A stretch of 64,000 bases of DNA. It comes from Melastoma dodecandrum (Eukaryota > Streptophyta > Magnoliopsida > Myrtales > Melastomataceae). The translations under genes were made by a program, and so were the position numbers. The stretch is taken from NCBI GenBank assembly GCA_029817715.1, contig JARUPY010000232.1, positions 47,875 through 111,874 on the forward strand. The letters run 5' to 3'. The notes below the pieces were generated by a model, which saw nothing but the letters and a program-made list of their open reading frames with translations, had not been told where the DNA came from and did not search any database. Of this stretch, positions 30,895 to 40,276 are shown one piece after another (position 1 is the first letter of the stretch; every line of letters starts with the position of its first letter).

Positions 30895-32405
30895 ATGTCA
30901 TCACGTGCAGGGACGCCGGCGCAGTCGTCCGATCTCATCGATGTCGAGCAGCTCGTCCACGCCTACTGGAGCGGCCACCCCGATGTCACCGACCCCGAGC
31001 AGAAGGTCGTGTTCGGCACCTCCGGGCACCGCGGCAGCTCGCTGAAGACCGCGTTCAACGACGACCACATCGCCGCGATCACGCAGGCGATCGTCGAGTA
31101 CCGCGCGTCGCAGGGCACGACCGGCCCGCTCTTCATCGGCGCGGACACCCACGCCCTCTCCGCGCCGGCGCAGACGACGGCGCTGGAGGTGCTCGTCGCG
31201 AACGGCGTGCGCGTGCTCGTCGACGAGTTCGACGGCTACACCCCCACCCCGGCGGTGAGCCACGCGATCATCCGCTACAACCGCACCGCCGCCGCGGACG
31301 ACCAGGCGGACGGCATCGTCGTGACGCCGAGTCACAACCCGCCGGCCGACGGCGGCTTCAAGTACAACCCGCCGCACGGCGGCCCGGCCGACTCGGACGC
31401 GACGAACTGGATCGCGGACCGCGCGAACGAGATCATCGCCGGCGGCCTCGCCGAAGTGAGACGAGCGGAGCCCTCCGCCGTCGAGACCTACGACTTCCGC
31501 CGGTTCTACGTCGAGGAGCTCGCGCAGATCATCGACATCGACGCGATCAAGCAGTCCGGCATCAAGATCGGCGCGGACCCGCTCGGCGGCGCCTCGGTCA
31601 CGTACTGGCAGGCGATCGCCGACACGTACGGCCTCGACCTCACCGTCGTGAACCCGGTCGTCGACCCGCAGTGGGGCTTCATGACGCTCGACTGGGACGA
31701 GAAGATCCGGATGGACCCGTCGTCGCCGTCCGCGATGGCCTCGGTCGTCGCGCGCGCCGGCGACTACGACATCCTCACCGGCAACGACGCGGACGCCGAC
31801 CGGCACGGCATCGTCACGCCCGACGGCGGCCTGATGAACCCGAACCACTACCTCGCGGTCGCGATCCAGTACCTCTACACGCACCGCCCCGACTGGCCGG
31901 CGACGGCGAAGGTCGGCAAGACGCTCGTGTCGTCCTCGATGATCGACCGCGTCGCCGCCTCCATCGGCCGCGAGCTCGTCGAGGTCCCGGTCGGCTTCAA
32001 GTGGTTCGTGCCGGGCCTGATCGACGGCTCGGTCGCGTTCGGCGGCGAGGAGAGCGCGGGCGCGAGCTTCCTGAAGCGCGACGGCTCGACCTGGACGACC
32101 GACAAGGACGGCATTCTGCTGGCGCTGCTCGCCTCCGAGATCCGCGCGGTCACGGGGAAGTCGCCGAGCGAGCTGTACCGCGAGCTGACCGCGGAGTACG
32201 GCGACCCGGCCTACGCCCGGGTCGACGCGGCGGCGTCGAAGGCGCAGAAGGCGGTGCTCGGCAGGCTCGACGGCGACGCGATCACGGCGACCGAGCTGGC
32301 GGGGCAGCCGATCACCGCGAAGCTGTCGAAGGCGCCGGGCAACGGCGCCGCGATCGGCGGCGTGAAGGTCGCCTCGGAGTCGGCGTGGTTCGCGGCCCGC
32401 CCCTC

Positions 32406-32439
<34 letters not shown>

Positions 32440-32517
32440 TCCTTCAAGGGCCAGGAGGACCTGCAGGCGGTCCAGGCGGAGGCGAAGCGCATCGTCGACG
32501 AAGCCCTCGGCTCCTAG
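30895..32517 (+). CDS. pgm: Phosphoglucomutase, alpha-D-glucose specific
   Basis: 540 aa, full length. The phosphoserine loop [12 protein letters not shown] (Ser near residue 146), the metal-binding loop [12 protein letters not shown] (about 297-308), the sugar loop [12 protein letters not shown] and the phosphate-binding [16 protein letters not shown] are all intact. It interconverts glucose-1-phosphate and glucose-6-phosphate in the cytosol, linking glycogen, trehalose and cell-wall sugar precursors to glycolysis. The ATG at 30895 is chosen because sequence before it is an inverted repeat and non-protein-like. Confidence 0.95.
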
Positions 32518-32539
32518 CGCGGGCCGGGTTCGAGCCGCA

Positions 32540-32872
32540 CTAGTCGCGCGGGATCAGCACGTACAGGAGGCCCAGCGCGGCACCCGCCGCGGTGAACAGC
32601 GCCAGCGCGAGCAGCAGCGCTCCGCCGGGCATCCCGGCGGCCGACGCACCGCGGAACACCCCGGCCACGACGCGGTGCCGTCGGCGCGCCAGCACCCAGA
32701 GCGCCGCCGCGACCAGGACGCCGCCGACGCCGGTCGCGATCGTCCAGTCCCCCAGCACCGCCGGCAGGACGCGCACCGAGACCAGGGCCCCGACGGCGAG
32801 CGACAGCAGCGTGCGGCGCCAGGAGAGCTCGGTGCGCTCGGGCTGCAGGCCCGGATCGCGCGACGCGCTCAC
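32540..32872 (-). CDS. DUF202 membrane protein
   Basis: 110 aa. The conserved entry [20 protein letters not shown] (family signature ERTxLxWxRT) is followed by three hydrophobic segments: [36 protein letters not shown] and [20 protein letters not shown]. Its start overlaps the stop of the second DUF202 gene (ATGA). Paired DUF202 proteins of unknown role are common in actinobacteria. Confidence 0.85.
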   Translation of the reverse strand: MSASRDPGLQPERTELSWRRTLLSLAVGALVSVRVLPAVLGDWTIATGVGGVLVAAALWVLARRRHRVVAGVFRGASAAGMPGGALLLALALFTAAGAALGLLYVLIPRD

Positions 32873-33236
32873 CGGACGAGCACGCCGACCACGACGAGCA
32901 CGGCCACGAGCAGCACGCCGATCGCGAGGGGCAGGGTGATGATCGACCCGGGCAGCGGGCGTCCGAGCCGCAGCGCGCGCTCCGTGGCCGCCCAGTTCGC
33001 CCAGGCGAGCACGGGCACCGCGAGACCCATGACGAGCAGCAACGACCGATGTTCGCGATCCGCACCCAGACGGGCAGTGGCAGCGCGACCGCGTCGATCG
33101 CCACGCCGCCCGCGATCAAGGCCAGGGCCGTGCGGATCCAGGCGAGGAACGTCCGCTCGTTCGCGAGGGTGAAGCGCGGATCGGGCTCCGCACCCTCGCC
33201 GTAGACGGCTTTGGGGAACCGCGCAGTCGTCGACAC
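32869..33236 (-). CDS. DUF202 (YidH-like) membrane protein (one frameshift)
   Basis: A GTG start gives [20 protein letters not shown], the classic YidH/DUF202 opening, then [19 protein letters not shown]. Near 33049 one base is lost. The reading resumes as [18 protein letters not shown] and [20 protein letters not shown], completing three helices and ending in LVR. About 121 aa. Coupled to the downstream DUF202 gene by a 4-bp overlap. Confidence 0.8.
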
Positions 33237-33257
33237 GCTCCGAGCCTCCCACGCGGC

Positions 33258-34040
33258 TCAGTAGGTCGCGGCGTCCGGCAGGTCGAAGAACTGCTCGAGC
33301 GTCTTCGTGTTCGTCCGGTGCATCTCCGTCGCCAGGGCGACGCCGACGTAGCGGAAGTGCCACGGCTCCGTCTGGATGCCCGTGATCGCCGTGTAGCCGA
33401 GCGGGTACCGGAGGATCCAGCCGTACTTCCAGGAGTTCGCGAGCAGCCACTTCGCGGCGGGGTGCGACTCGAAGCAGACCTCGAGGTCGCAGGAGCTGCC
33501 GTCGCCGAGGTCGTCGGCCAGGCCGGTCTGGTGCTCGCTGTACCCCGGCTTGGCCGTCAGCTTCAACGTCGTCGCGGCGCCGAGCTCCTCGGTGTTCCGG
33601 TCGAAGATCGACGTCTGCGTCGCGTACGAGCGATAGGCGGACAGCGAGTACAGCTTGATGTCCACCTCGTCGGCCGCGTCGAACATCGTGACCAGCGCGG
33701 TGGCGGCGACCTTCCGCAGCTGCGGGACGTTCGTGTGCGGCACGTCCGGCGTCACGAGGTCGCTCGGCACGTACGACTTCGGCTGGAGCGGCCGCTGCTT
33801 GTTGACGACGACCCAGATGCTCGTCGGGTCGTCGATCGAGTGCGCGGTCTTGTCGAAGCCCGTCGGTGTGGGGGTGGCCGTCGCGATGGTGGTCGCGGGC
33901 ACCGCCGACTGCGCGGTCGTCGGGGTGCCGGCGGAGGAGGTCGCCGGGGCCGAGCTCGAACCCGAGCACGCGGTGAGCACGAGCGCCACGACGACCGCGA
34001 GACCCGCGGGGAGCAGTCTGCGGACCGGTCGGTGGAGCAC
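33258..34040 (-). CDS. VanY-type D-alanyl-D-alanine carboxypeptidase, lipoprotein
   Basis: 260 aa. A lipoprotein signal (LAVVVALVLTACSGSS, lipid-anchored Cys25) and a Ser/Thr/Pro/Ala-rich linker of about 35 residues precede the peptidase domain. Zinc and catalytic motifs of the M15B family are present: SAYRSYATQTSIFDR, YSEHQTGLADDLGDG (SxHxxGxAxD) and QTEPWHFRYVG. It trims the terminal D-Ala from peptidoglycan stem peptides on the outer face of the membrane. It is a housekeeping wall enzyme in most actinobacteria; nothing here suggests a glycopeptide resistance cluster. Confidence 0.9.
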   Translation of the reverse strand: MLHRPVRRLLPAGLAVVVALVLTACSGSSSAPATSSAGTPTTAQSAVPATTIATATPTPTGFDKTAHSIDDPTSIWVVVNKQRPLQPKSYVPSDLVTPDVPHTNVPQLRKVAATALVTMFDAADEVDIKLYSLSAYRSYATQTSIFDRNTEELGAATTLKLTAKPGYSEHQTGLADDLGDGSSCDLEVCFESHPAAKWLLANSWKYGWILRYPLGYTAITGIQTEPWHFRYVGVALATEMHRTNTKTLEQFFDLPDAATY

Positions 34041-34105
34041 CCGGCGACCCTAGCCTCGGCCCCAGGACGGGGGAGGGGCCGTCGCCCGCGAGTCGGCGGA
34101 CCCGT

Positions 34106-34961
34106 TCAGGGCCGGGGCACGACCATCACCGGCACCCGCGCGTGCCGGAGGAGCCGCCCGGAGACGCCGCCGAGCAGCACCCGCCGGGCCGGGCCGTAGC
34201 CGCGCGAACCGACGACGAGGAGATCGGCGTCCTCCGGCCGGAGGTCCGCCAGCGCCTCGACGACCGGGCCGTCGATGAGTCGCTGCCCCTCGCCGTCCAC
34301 CGCTGCTTCGGCGAGCGAGGCGGCGTACTCCTCGCGCTGCGCGGCCGCGAACCGCCGCGGCTCCCCCAGGCTCGGGCGCACGAGCGTGTCCGGCAGCACG
34401 GACACCAGATCCAGCGCCGCTCCGAGCTCGCCGGCCGCCGTGCGCGCCGCCGCGAGCGCGGCCCGACCGTCCGGGGTGTCGACGAAGGCCACCGAGATGC
34501 GACCCGCCGCCGGCGCCGGCGACTCCTCGTAGTCCCACGGCACGAGCACCACCGGACCGGGGCGCCCCGGTCAGCAGCCGGTCGGCCGTGCTGCCGGGCG
34601 CGGTGCGGCGCACGCCTCTCGTGTCCTTCGAACCGAGGACGGCGACCGCACCGGGACCGGCCCCCTCCAGCACCTCGTGCAGCCCGCGCGGGGCGGACTC
34701 GGCCGGCAGCGCGGTGAACGTCGCATCGGTGCCCGCGAGCGCCTCCCGAGCGCCCTGCAGGATCTGCTGGGCCTCGTCGCGGTTGTACGCCACCCATTCG
34801 GCGTCGACCCGGCCGCGGCCGATCGGGGCGGCACCCGGGTAGGCGGTGACCACCTGGCTCGGCCGGCCGGACGCGGCGCGCCACCGGGACGCGAACGTGA
34901 GCACGTCCGGTCCCGCCGGACCCTTGTAGGCGGCGACGATGGGCGCCGGCGCGGCGCTCAC
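34106..34961 (-). CDS. Tandem universal stress protein (UspA), one frameshift
   Basis: A GTG at 34961 overlaps the permease stop (GTGA). The first Usp domain opens APIVAAYKGPAGPDVLTFAS and ends VLGSKDTRGVRRTAPGSTAD. The frame shifts near 34560, and the second domain follows: RISVAFVDTPDGRAALAAAR and DLLVVGSRGYGPARRVLLGG with the ATP-binding G-2x-G-9x-G(S/T) type pattern, ending HARVPVMVVPRP. About 285 aa. Coupling to an APC permease suggests a role in tuning transport or energy stress; that is inference. Confidence 0.85.
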
Positions 34962-36391
34962 ACCTGCTCCGTCGGCGGCAGCGCGGCCTCCTCGCCGGTC
35001 GCGACCCTCGAGTGCCGACGCGAGTACGCGAAGTAGATGGCCAGCCCGATGAGCAGCCACACCACGAACCGCACCCACGTCTCCCACGGCAGCTGCGCCA
35101 GCAGGTAGCCGCACAGGAGGGCGCCGACGATCGGGAACACCGGCACGAGCGGCACCCGGAACGGGCGCTCCATGTCCGGCTTCGTGCGCCGCAGCACGAT
35201 CACGCCGATGTTCACCAGGACGAACGCGAAGAGCGTGCCGATGTTCGTCAGCTCCACGATCACGTTCAGCGGCACGAGCGCGGCGAGGATCGCGATGAGG
35301 ACGCCGAACCCGATGGTGAGTCGGGCCGGCGTGCCGTAGCGCGGGTGCAGCCGTGCGAGCCTGCGGGGGAGGAGGCCGTCGCGGCACATCGCGAAGAAGA
35401 TGCGCGTCTGGCCGTACATGATCACGAGGACGACGCTCGTGATCGCGATCAGGGCGCCGAGCGCGAGCAGCGCGCCCGCCCACGGGATGCCCGCGCCCTC
35501 CCGGAGCCCCGTCGCGAGCGGGGCGTCGCTGCCGGACAGCGTCTTCACGGGTGCGACGCCGACCGCCGCGATCGAGACGACCACGTACAGCACGGTCGAG
35601 ATCACCAGGGAGGCGATGATCGCGATCGGCAGGTCGCGGCCGGGGTTCTTCGTCTCCTCCGACGCGGTGGAGACGGCGTCGAAGCCGATGTAGGCGAAGA
35701 AGATGATGCTGGAGGCGGACGCGATGCCGGCGAAGCCCCCCGGTGCGAACGGCGTGAAGTTGCCGCCGTTGAACGCGGTGAACGCGGCGATGATGAAGAA
35801 CAGCAGGATGACGATCTTGATCGCGACCATGATCGTGTTGAGCCGCGCGCTCTCCCGGGTCCCGCGGACGAGCAGGAACGTGATCAGGAGCACGATCACG
35901 ACGGCCGGGATGTTGAAGACACCGCCCTCCGACGGGGACTTCGAGATCGCGTCCGGCAGCGTGAACCCGAACGTGGACCGGAGGAACTCGTTCACGTTCC
36001 CGCCCCACCCGACGGCGATCGCGGCGACGGAGACGCCGTACTCGAGGATCAGGTCCCAGCCGATGATGAACGCGACCAGCTCGCCGAGCGTCGCGTAGGA
36101 GAACGTGTAGGCGCTGCCGGAGACCGGCACCGCCGCCGCCAGCTCCGCGTACGACAGCGCCGAGAAGGCGCACGTGACGCCGGCGAGCACGAACGAGACG
36201 ATCACCCCGGGACCGGCGATGCCGGCGCCCTGGCCGATCACCACGAAGATGCCGGTGCCGATGATGGCGCCGACGCCGAACGCCGTCAGGGCCACCGGCC
36301 CGATGGACTTCTGGAGCCGCTCGCCCTCCCCCGCGGTCTCTGCGATGAGGTCCGCGACGCTGCGCGTGCGGAAGAGATCCCTGGCCGTCAT
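34958..36391 (-). CDS. APC-family amino-acid permease
   Basis: 477 aa with about 12 hydrophobic segments. The cationic amino-acid transporter style opening LQKSIGPVALTAFGVGAIIG precedes GTGIFVVIGQGAGIAGPG, the conserved substrate loop of the APC fold. SALSYAELAAAVPVSGSAYT and IIFFAYIGFDAVSTASEETK (helix 6 region) are also diagnostic. The ATG at 36391 follows GGAAGAGGAGGG. It imports or exchanges amino acids, perhaps cationic ones, across the cytoplasmic membrane. The universal stress protein gene downstream is coupled. Confidence 0.9.
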   Translation of the reverse strand: MTARDLFRTRSVADLIAETAGEGERLQKSIGPVALTAFGVGAIIGTGIFVVIGQGAGIAGPGVIVSFVLAGVTCAFSALSYAELAAAVPVSGSAYTFSYATLGELVAFIIGWDLILEYGVSVAAIAVGWGGNVNEFLRSTFGFTLPDAISKSPSEGGVFNIPAVVIVLLITFLLVRGTRESARLNTIMVAIKIVILLFFIIAAFTAFNGGNFTPFAPGGFAGIASASSIIFFAYIGFDAVSTASEETKNPGRDLPIAIIASLVISTVLYVVVSIAAVGVAPVKTLSGSDAPLATGLREGAGIPWAGALLALGALIAITSVVLVIMYGQTRIFFAMCRDGLLPRRLARLHPRYGTPARLTIGFGVLIAILAALVPLNVIVELTNIGTLFAFVLVNIGVIVLRRTKPDMERPFRVPLVPVFPIVGALLCGYLLAQLPWETWVRFVVWLLIGLAIYFAYSRRHSRVATGEEAALPPTEQV

Positions 36392-36478
36392 GCGGCCACC
36401 CTCCTCTTCCTGCACGCAGGATGAACAGGGTTTGTGAGCGAACTCGGAGGCGCCCGAAACCTGGGTTCACACGGGCGA

Positions 36479-36528
36479 CGTTCACGGGTGGGGGACGGCG
36501 CTCAGCGCCACGCCCTCATCCGTGAACG
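36479..36528. repeat. Intergenic inverted repeat, copy 2 (CGTTCACGG family)
   Basis: Arms of about 23 bp pair with a few mismatches; outer ends CGTTCACGG / CCGTGAACG match copy 1. It abuts the htpX stop codon (36529) without a gap. In both copies the hairpin begins within a base of a stop codon. Confidence 0.7.
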
Positions 36529-37401
36529 TCAGCGGGGGAGCGGGCGGCCCGCCATCGACTCGAGGCGCGCGATGCGCTGCGCCATCGGCGGGTGGGTGGA
36601 GAACAGCTGGCCGACGTCCCGCGCCCGGAACGGGTTCGCGATCATGAGGTGGCTCGACGACTGCAGCTGCGGCTCGGGCGCGAGGGGACGGGCCCGCGTG
36701 CCGACCTCGAGCTTGCGGAGCGCGGAGGCGAGGGCGAGCGGGTCCCCCGTCAGCGTCGCGCCGTCCTCGTCCGCGTCGTACTCGCGCGTCCGGCTGATCG
36801 CCATCTGCACGAGGCCGGCCGCGATCGGGCCGAGGAACAGCATGAGCAGGGCGCCGCCCGCGTTGCCGTTCCGGTCCCGGTCGTTGCCGCCACCGAAGAA
36901 CATCGCGATGTACGCGAGGTAGGTGATGACCGAGCTCATCGCCGCGGCGATCGAGCCGGTGAGCATGTCGCGGTTGTAGACGTGCATCAGCTCGTGCCCG
37001 AGCACGCCGCGCAACTCCCGCTCGTCGAGGATCTCGAGGATGCCCTCCGTGCAGCACACGGCGGCGTTCGCGGGGTTGCGGCCCGTCGCGAACGCGTTGG
37101 GCGCGCGGGTGGGCGACACGTAGAGCCTCGGCATCGGCTGCCCGGCCCGCGACGACAGCTCCCGGACGATGCGGTGCATCGCCGGCTGCTCCGCCTCCGA
37201 CACCTCCCGCGCCCGCATGGCCTTGATGGCGACGGTCGCGCTGAACCAGTAGGTGCCGAGGTTCACGGCGAGCGCGATGACGAGCCCGATGGTCAGCGCC
37301 GCGAGGTTGTGCCCGAAGAGCAGGTAGCTCGCGAGCAGGACGACCCCGCCGAGCAGTCCGAAGAGCAGAGCGGTCTTCAGGCCGTTGTGGTGGCGGTGCA
37401 T
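36529..37401 (-). CDS. htpX: HtpX-family zinc metalloprotease (M48)
   Basis: 290 aa. Two N-terminal membrane helices (ALLFGLLGGVVLLASYLLFG and LAALTIGLVIALAVNLGTYW) and two more after the active site. Zinc motif GVLGHELMHVYNRDML (HExxH, His136-His140) with the third ligand Glu near 207 in SRTREYDADEDGA. PNAFATGRNPANAAVCCTEG is the HtpX-specific loop. It degrades misfolded membrane proteins with its active site facing the cytosol. Start ATG MHRHHNGLKT, immediately before the first helix. Confidence 0.93.
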   Translation of the reverse strand: MHRHHNGLKTALLFGLLGGVVLLASYLLFGHNLAALTIGLVIALAVNLGTYWFSATVAIKAMRAREVSEAEQPAMHRIVRELSSRAGQPMPRLYVSPTRAPNAFATGRNPANAAVCCTEGILEILDERELRGVLGHELMHVYNRDMLTGSIAAAMSSVITYLAYIAMFFGGGNDRDRNGNAGGALLMLFLGPIAAGLVQMAISRTREYDADEDGATLTGDPLALASALRKLEVGTRARPLAPEPQLQSSSHLMIANPFRARDVGQLFSTHPPMAQRIARLESMAGRPLPR

Positions 37402-37799
37402 TCGTCCCTTCCGTCCTGCGCTGCAGCCTGCAGCGCACATGAACGAGAACACCATCGTGCGGGGTCTTCTTCCCGCCCGGGCGAGCGTCGGCTTGGAGCT
37501 GCGAAAGAGGCGTCTGAGCGCCGACGTCTCGAGTTCCGAGGGGATCAGCCGATCAGGACGCCTCGGAGAAGCCCCGGTTCGAGGGGGTCGACACCGGTCG
37601 GGATCCCGTGCAGCGACCTGCCGAAGTGCACCCGAAACCATCCGCGATCCGCATCAGGACGCGGAACTCGGCCTTGCGAGCACGTTTTCCCGCGCACAGT
37701 GCACGCATTGCAGACCCCGCTCTGGGGTCTGCAGCGCGGCGTGTCGCTCCCTCACGCTGACCAGGCCCCACTCCGGGCACCCGAAAGGAACACCCACCC
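37402..37799. other. Intergenic region with a hairpin
   Basis: About 400 bp between divergent genes (htpX and the SipW-type substrate). A 10-bp stem (TGCAGACCCC with GGGGTCTGCA) lies at 37709-37733, about 65 bp before the substrate ATG. It could be an operator or leader structure for the signal-peptidase locus. No ORF with convincing content was seen. Confidence 0.45.
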
Positions 37800-38453
37800 A
37801 TGACTCGCACCACCGCTGCATCCCGCATGCGGTTCACCCCGCTGGCGCTCACCACCGTGCTGCTGTCCGCCGGGCTGCTCTCGCTGTCGGTCACCGGCAC
37901 GCTCTCCGGCTTCACCGCGGCGATCACCAACAGCGTCAACACCGCCGCCTCCGGCACCCTGACCATGCAGGAGACGGGCCCGAACAGCTCCGGCACGTCC
38001 GTCATCTGCAACCCGACGGACGGTGGCTCGGTCTCCACGAACACCGCGACCTGCGCGACGATCAACAAGTTCGGCGGCTCGACGACGATGGTCCCCACCA
38101 CCTCCGCGAACGCCAACGTCCAGACGGTCACGATCAAGAACACCGGCACCGTCACCGCGAGCACCTTCACGCTGACGCCGGGCGCCACCTGCACGCAGTC
38201 CAACAGCGGCGCCGTCAACGGCAGCGCCACGGACTTCTGCTCGAAGATGAACCTGACGATCACGCAGAACGGCGCGGCGCTGTTCAGCGGCACGCTGGCG
38301 ACCTTCGCCGGCTCGACCGCGAAGACGCTCACGTCCCTGACCGCGGGCAGCTCGTCGACGTTCGTGTTCTCCGTCTACCTCGACTCGACCGCGGGGAACA
38401 CCTACCAGGGCCTCCAGGCCGCGGTCCCGATGACGTGGACGTTCAACAGCTGA
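37800..38453 (+). CDS. Exported TasA/CalY-like protein, candidate SipW-type substrate
   Basis: 217 aa. The signal region (LALTTVLLSAGLLSLSVTGT) is directly followed by LSGFTAAITNSVNTAASGTL, the pattern of SipW-dependent signal peptides. The mature part is Ser/Thr/Asn-rich and beta-strand-like with four or more Cys (VICNPTDGG, ATCATINKF, ATCTQSNSG, DFCSKMNL) and ends in a TWTF strand. TasA/CalY relatives form surface fibres or act as camelysin-like proteins. The signal peptidase gene follows and a second protein with the same motif comes after it, so this is a dedicated secretion locus. Confidence 0.75.
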   Translation: MTRTTAASRMRFTPLALTTVLLSAGLLSLSVTGTLSGFTAAITNSVNTAASGTLTMQETGPNSSGTSVICNPTDGGSVSTNTATCATINKFGGSTTMVPTTSANANVQTVTIKNTGTVTASTFTLTPGATCTQSNSGAVNGSATDFCSKMNLTITQNGAALFSGTLATFAGSTAKTLTSLTAGSSSTFVFSVYLDSTAGNTYQGLQAAVPMTWTFNS

Positions 38454-38618
38454 TCGCCGATCCCACCACCTCCGGGTCCTGGTCGCTCCGCGGCCAGGAC
38501 CCGGAGGGCGTCGGGCCCGTCCTGGGCCAGGCGCCCTGGTGGGAGCGCGACGACGCGGTGGATTCCGGAGGTCTCGGCACCTCCGGCCGCCGCCCCGTCG
38601 CGCACCGCCACCCGTGCG

Positions 38619-39413
38619 GTGCTGCTCGTCGGCACCGTCGCGGCGCTCGTCGTGAGCGCCGTCGCAGCGGGGGCGCTGCTGACCGGCTTCCGCTGGTTCG
38701 TCGTCGAGACGCCCTCCATGGGCACCGCGGCGCCCGTGGGGTCGCTCGTGATCACGCGGCCCGCGCCGGCGCACCTCACACGCGGCGAGATCATCGCGTT
38801 CGTGCCTCCCGGCGCGCCGCGCGTCTACACGCACCGGGTGTTCGCGGTCGGCGCCGACGGCTCCGTCACCACCAAGGGCGACATCAACGGAGCGCCGGAC
38901 GGCTGGGTGATCCAGCCGGACAAGGTGCTCGGGGAAGCGGTCGCCGTGGTGCCGGGCGGCGGCTACCTGGTGCGCGGCCTGCCCGTGCTCCTCGTCGGAG
39001 CGGTGCTCGTCTGGGCCGCGACCATCCCGGTTCGGCGGCGCGATCGCCGCGCCGCCGCGCGCGTGATCGGCCTGCACCTCGTGGGCACGCTCGTGGTGCT
39101 CTGGCTGCACCCGTTCGTGCAGGTGGTCCTGCTCGCGACCGAGAACGTCGCCGGCGGCATCCGAGAGTCCGTCGTGTCGACCGGGCTGCTGCCGATCAAG
39201 ATCGTCGCCACCGCGGGCACCGTGCTCGCGCGGCTGACGATCGGCCGCCCGGAGGTCCTCTCCCTGGCCGCGGGCACGAGCTCGTCGGACCGCCTCACCG
39301 TGATGCCCGACCTCGGGCCGCTGCTGCAGCTGCTGCTCGTCGGCATCGCGTTCGTCCCGGCGGTCGTCGTGATGATCATCGGCCTGCCCCGGGAACCGGA
39401 GGCGACCGCATGA
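38619..39413 (+). CDS. SipW-type (Ser-His) signal peptidase I
   Basis: At least 264 aa from the GTG at 38619. The true start may lie up to 150 bp earlier, perhaps across an indel, because the frame is open back to the preceding stop and another frame offers APWWERDDAVDS. The first membrane helix VGTVAALVVSAVAAGALLTG is followed by FVVETPSMGTAAPVGSLVIT (catalytic Ser) and RVYTHRVFAV, where His replaces the bacterial Lys, as in SipW and ER signal peptidases. TKGDINGAPDGWVIQPDKVLG is the conserved box D/E. Further helices near the C-terminus. It probably cleaves the two flanking exported proteins. Confidence 0.85.
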   Translation: MLLVGTVAALVVSAVAAGALLTGFRWFVVETPSMGTAAPVGSLVITRPAPAHLTRGEIIAFVPPGAPRVYTHRVFAVGADGSVTTKGDINGAPDGWVIQPDKVLGEAVAVVPGGGYLVRGLPVLLVGAVLVWAATIPVRRRDRRAAARVIGLHLVGTLVVLWLHPFVQVVLLATENVAGGIRESVVSTGLLPIKIVATAGTVLARLTIGRPEVLSLAAGTSSSDRLTVMPDLGPLLQLLLVGIAFVPAVVVMIIGLPREPEATA

Positions 39414-40276
39414 GGCGGCTGCTCGCCGCGATCCGGCGGCGCCGTCTCCTCGTCGCAGGAGGCGCCTCCGTCGCCCTGCTCGCGGGCATCGCCGCCGCGA
39501 CGCCCGGCGCGTTCGGCGCCTACTCGGCGAAGGTGACGAACAGCGTCGACACCGCCGCGAGCGCCCAGTACTTCCGCTGCGTCGACGCCCTCGCGGCAGA
39601 CAAGGGCGCCGCGCTGTTCCAGTGGTCCCTCGGCGACGCGAGCAACGCGACCTCCGCCACCGACATCAGCGGCCAGAACCACCCCGGCACCTATCAGGGC
39701 ACCGTGGCGGCCGACTCCAGCACCCCGATGGGCTGCCCGAGGGACACGGGGACCGCGATGCGGTTCAACGGGACGTCCACGTACATCGACTACGCGACGC
39801 AGCAGTCGAACCCGCAGACGTTCTCGCTGGAGGTCGACTTCCAGACGAGCGTCAAGGGCGGGAAGCTCATCGGCCTGGGCGGGAGCGCCACCGGAGCGTC
39901 GAGCCAGTACGACCGACAGCTCTACGTGAGCAGTACCGGCGCCGTGGTCTTCGGCATCTACTACAACGGGTACCACACGCTCACCTCCCCGCTCACGACG
40001 TACGCGAACGGGAGCTGGCACACCGCGGCCGCCACGTTCTCGAGCGCGACCGGCATGAACCTGTACCTGGATGGGAAGCTCGTGAAGTCGGACGCGACCA
40101 CCACGGTCGCGGAGTCGAACAACGGCTACTGGCGCGTCGGGTACGACACCATCGGCAGCGGATGGACGAACGCGCCGTCGAACGCCTACTTCACCGGCCG
40201 GATGCGCTACGCGGCGGTCTACAACTCGGTCCTCACCGCGACGCAGATCGCGAACCACGCCGCCGCGGTCTTCTAG
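39410..40276 (+). CDS. Exported LamG/concanavalin-like protein, candidate SipW-type substrate
   Basis: 288 aa. ATG overlaps the peptidase stop (ATGA). The signal LLVAGGASVALLAGIAAATP runs into GAFGAYSAKVTNSVDTAASA, the same post-signal motif (T-N-S-V-x-T-A-A-S) as in the protein upstream. The mature part is a LamG / concanavalin-A-like jelly roll: GTAMRFNGTSTYIDYATQQS, FSLEVDFQTS, LYLDGKLVKSD, ending FTGRMRYAAVYNSVLTATQI. Such domains bind carbohydrate or protein ligands at the cell surface. Its coupling to the peptidase supports a shared secretion route. Confidence 0.8.
   Translation: MRRLLAAIRRRRLLVAGGASVALLAGIAAATPGAFGAYSAKVTNSVDTAASAQYFRCVDALAADKGAALFQWSLGDASNATSATDISGQNHPGTYQGTVAADSSTPMGCPRDTGTAMRFNGTSTYIDYATQQSNPQTFSLEVDFQTSVKGGKLIGLGGSATGASSQYDRQLYVSSTGAVVFGIYYNGYHTLTSPLTTYANGSWHTAAATFSSATGMNLYLDGKLVKSDATTTVAESNNGYWRVGYDTIGSGWTNAPSNAYFTGRMRYAAVYNSVLTATQIANHAAAVF

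Noticed and set aside
28275..30938. 887-codon open frame on the minus strand across tyrA-pheA
   Set aside because: Arg/Gly/Asp-rich antisense reading typical of GC-rich coding DNA; no motif, and the plus strand holds a clear enzyme.
33258..34040. VanY plus VanZ as a glycopeptide-resistance system
   Set aside because: The two genes lie 31 kb apart with no vanHAX or VanRS genes; both families are common housekeeping proteins.
37385..40276. 963-codon plus-strand frame through the SipW-type locus
   Set aside because: Its last 288 codons are the real LamG protein; everything before is a shadow of the two preceding genes.
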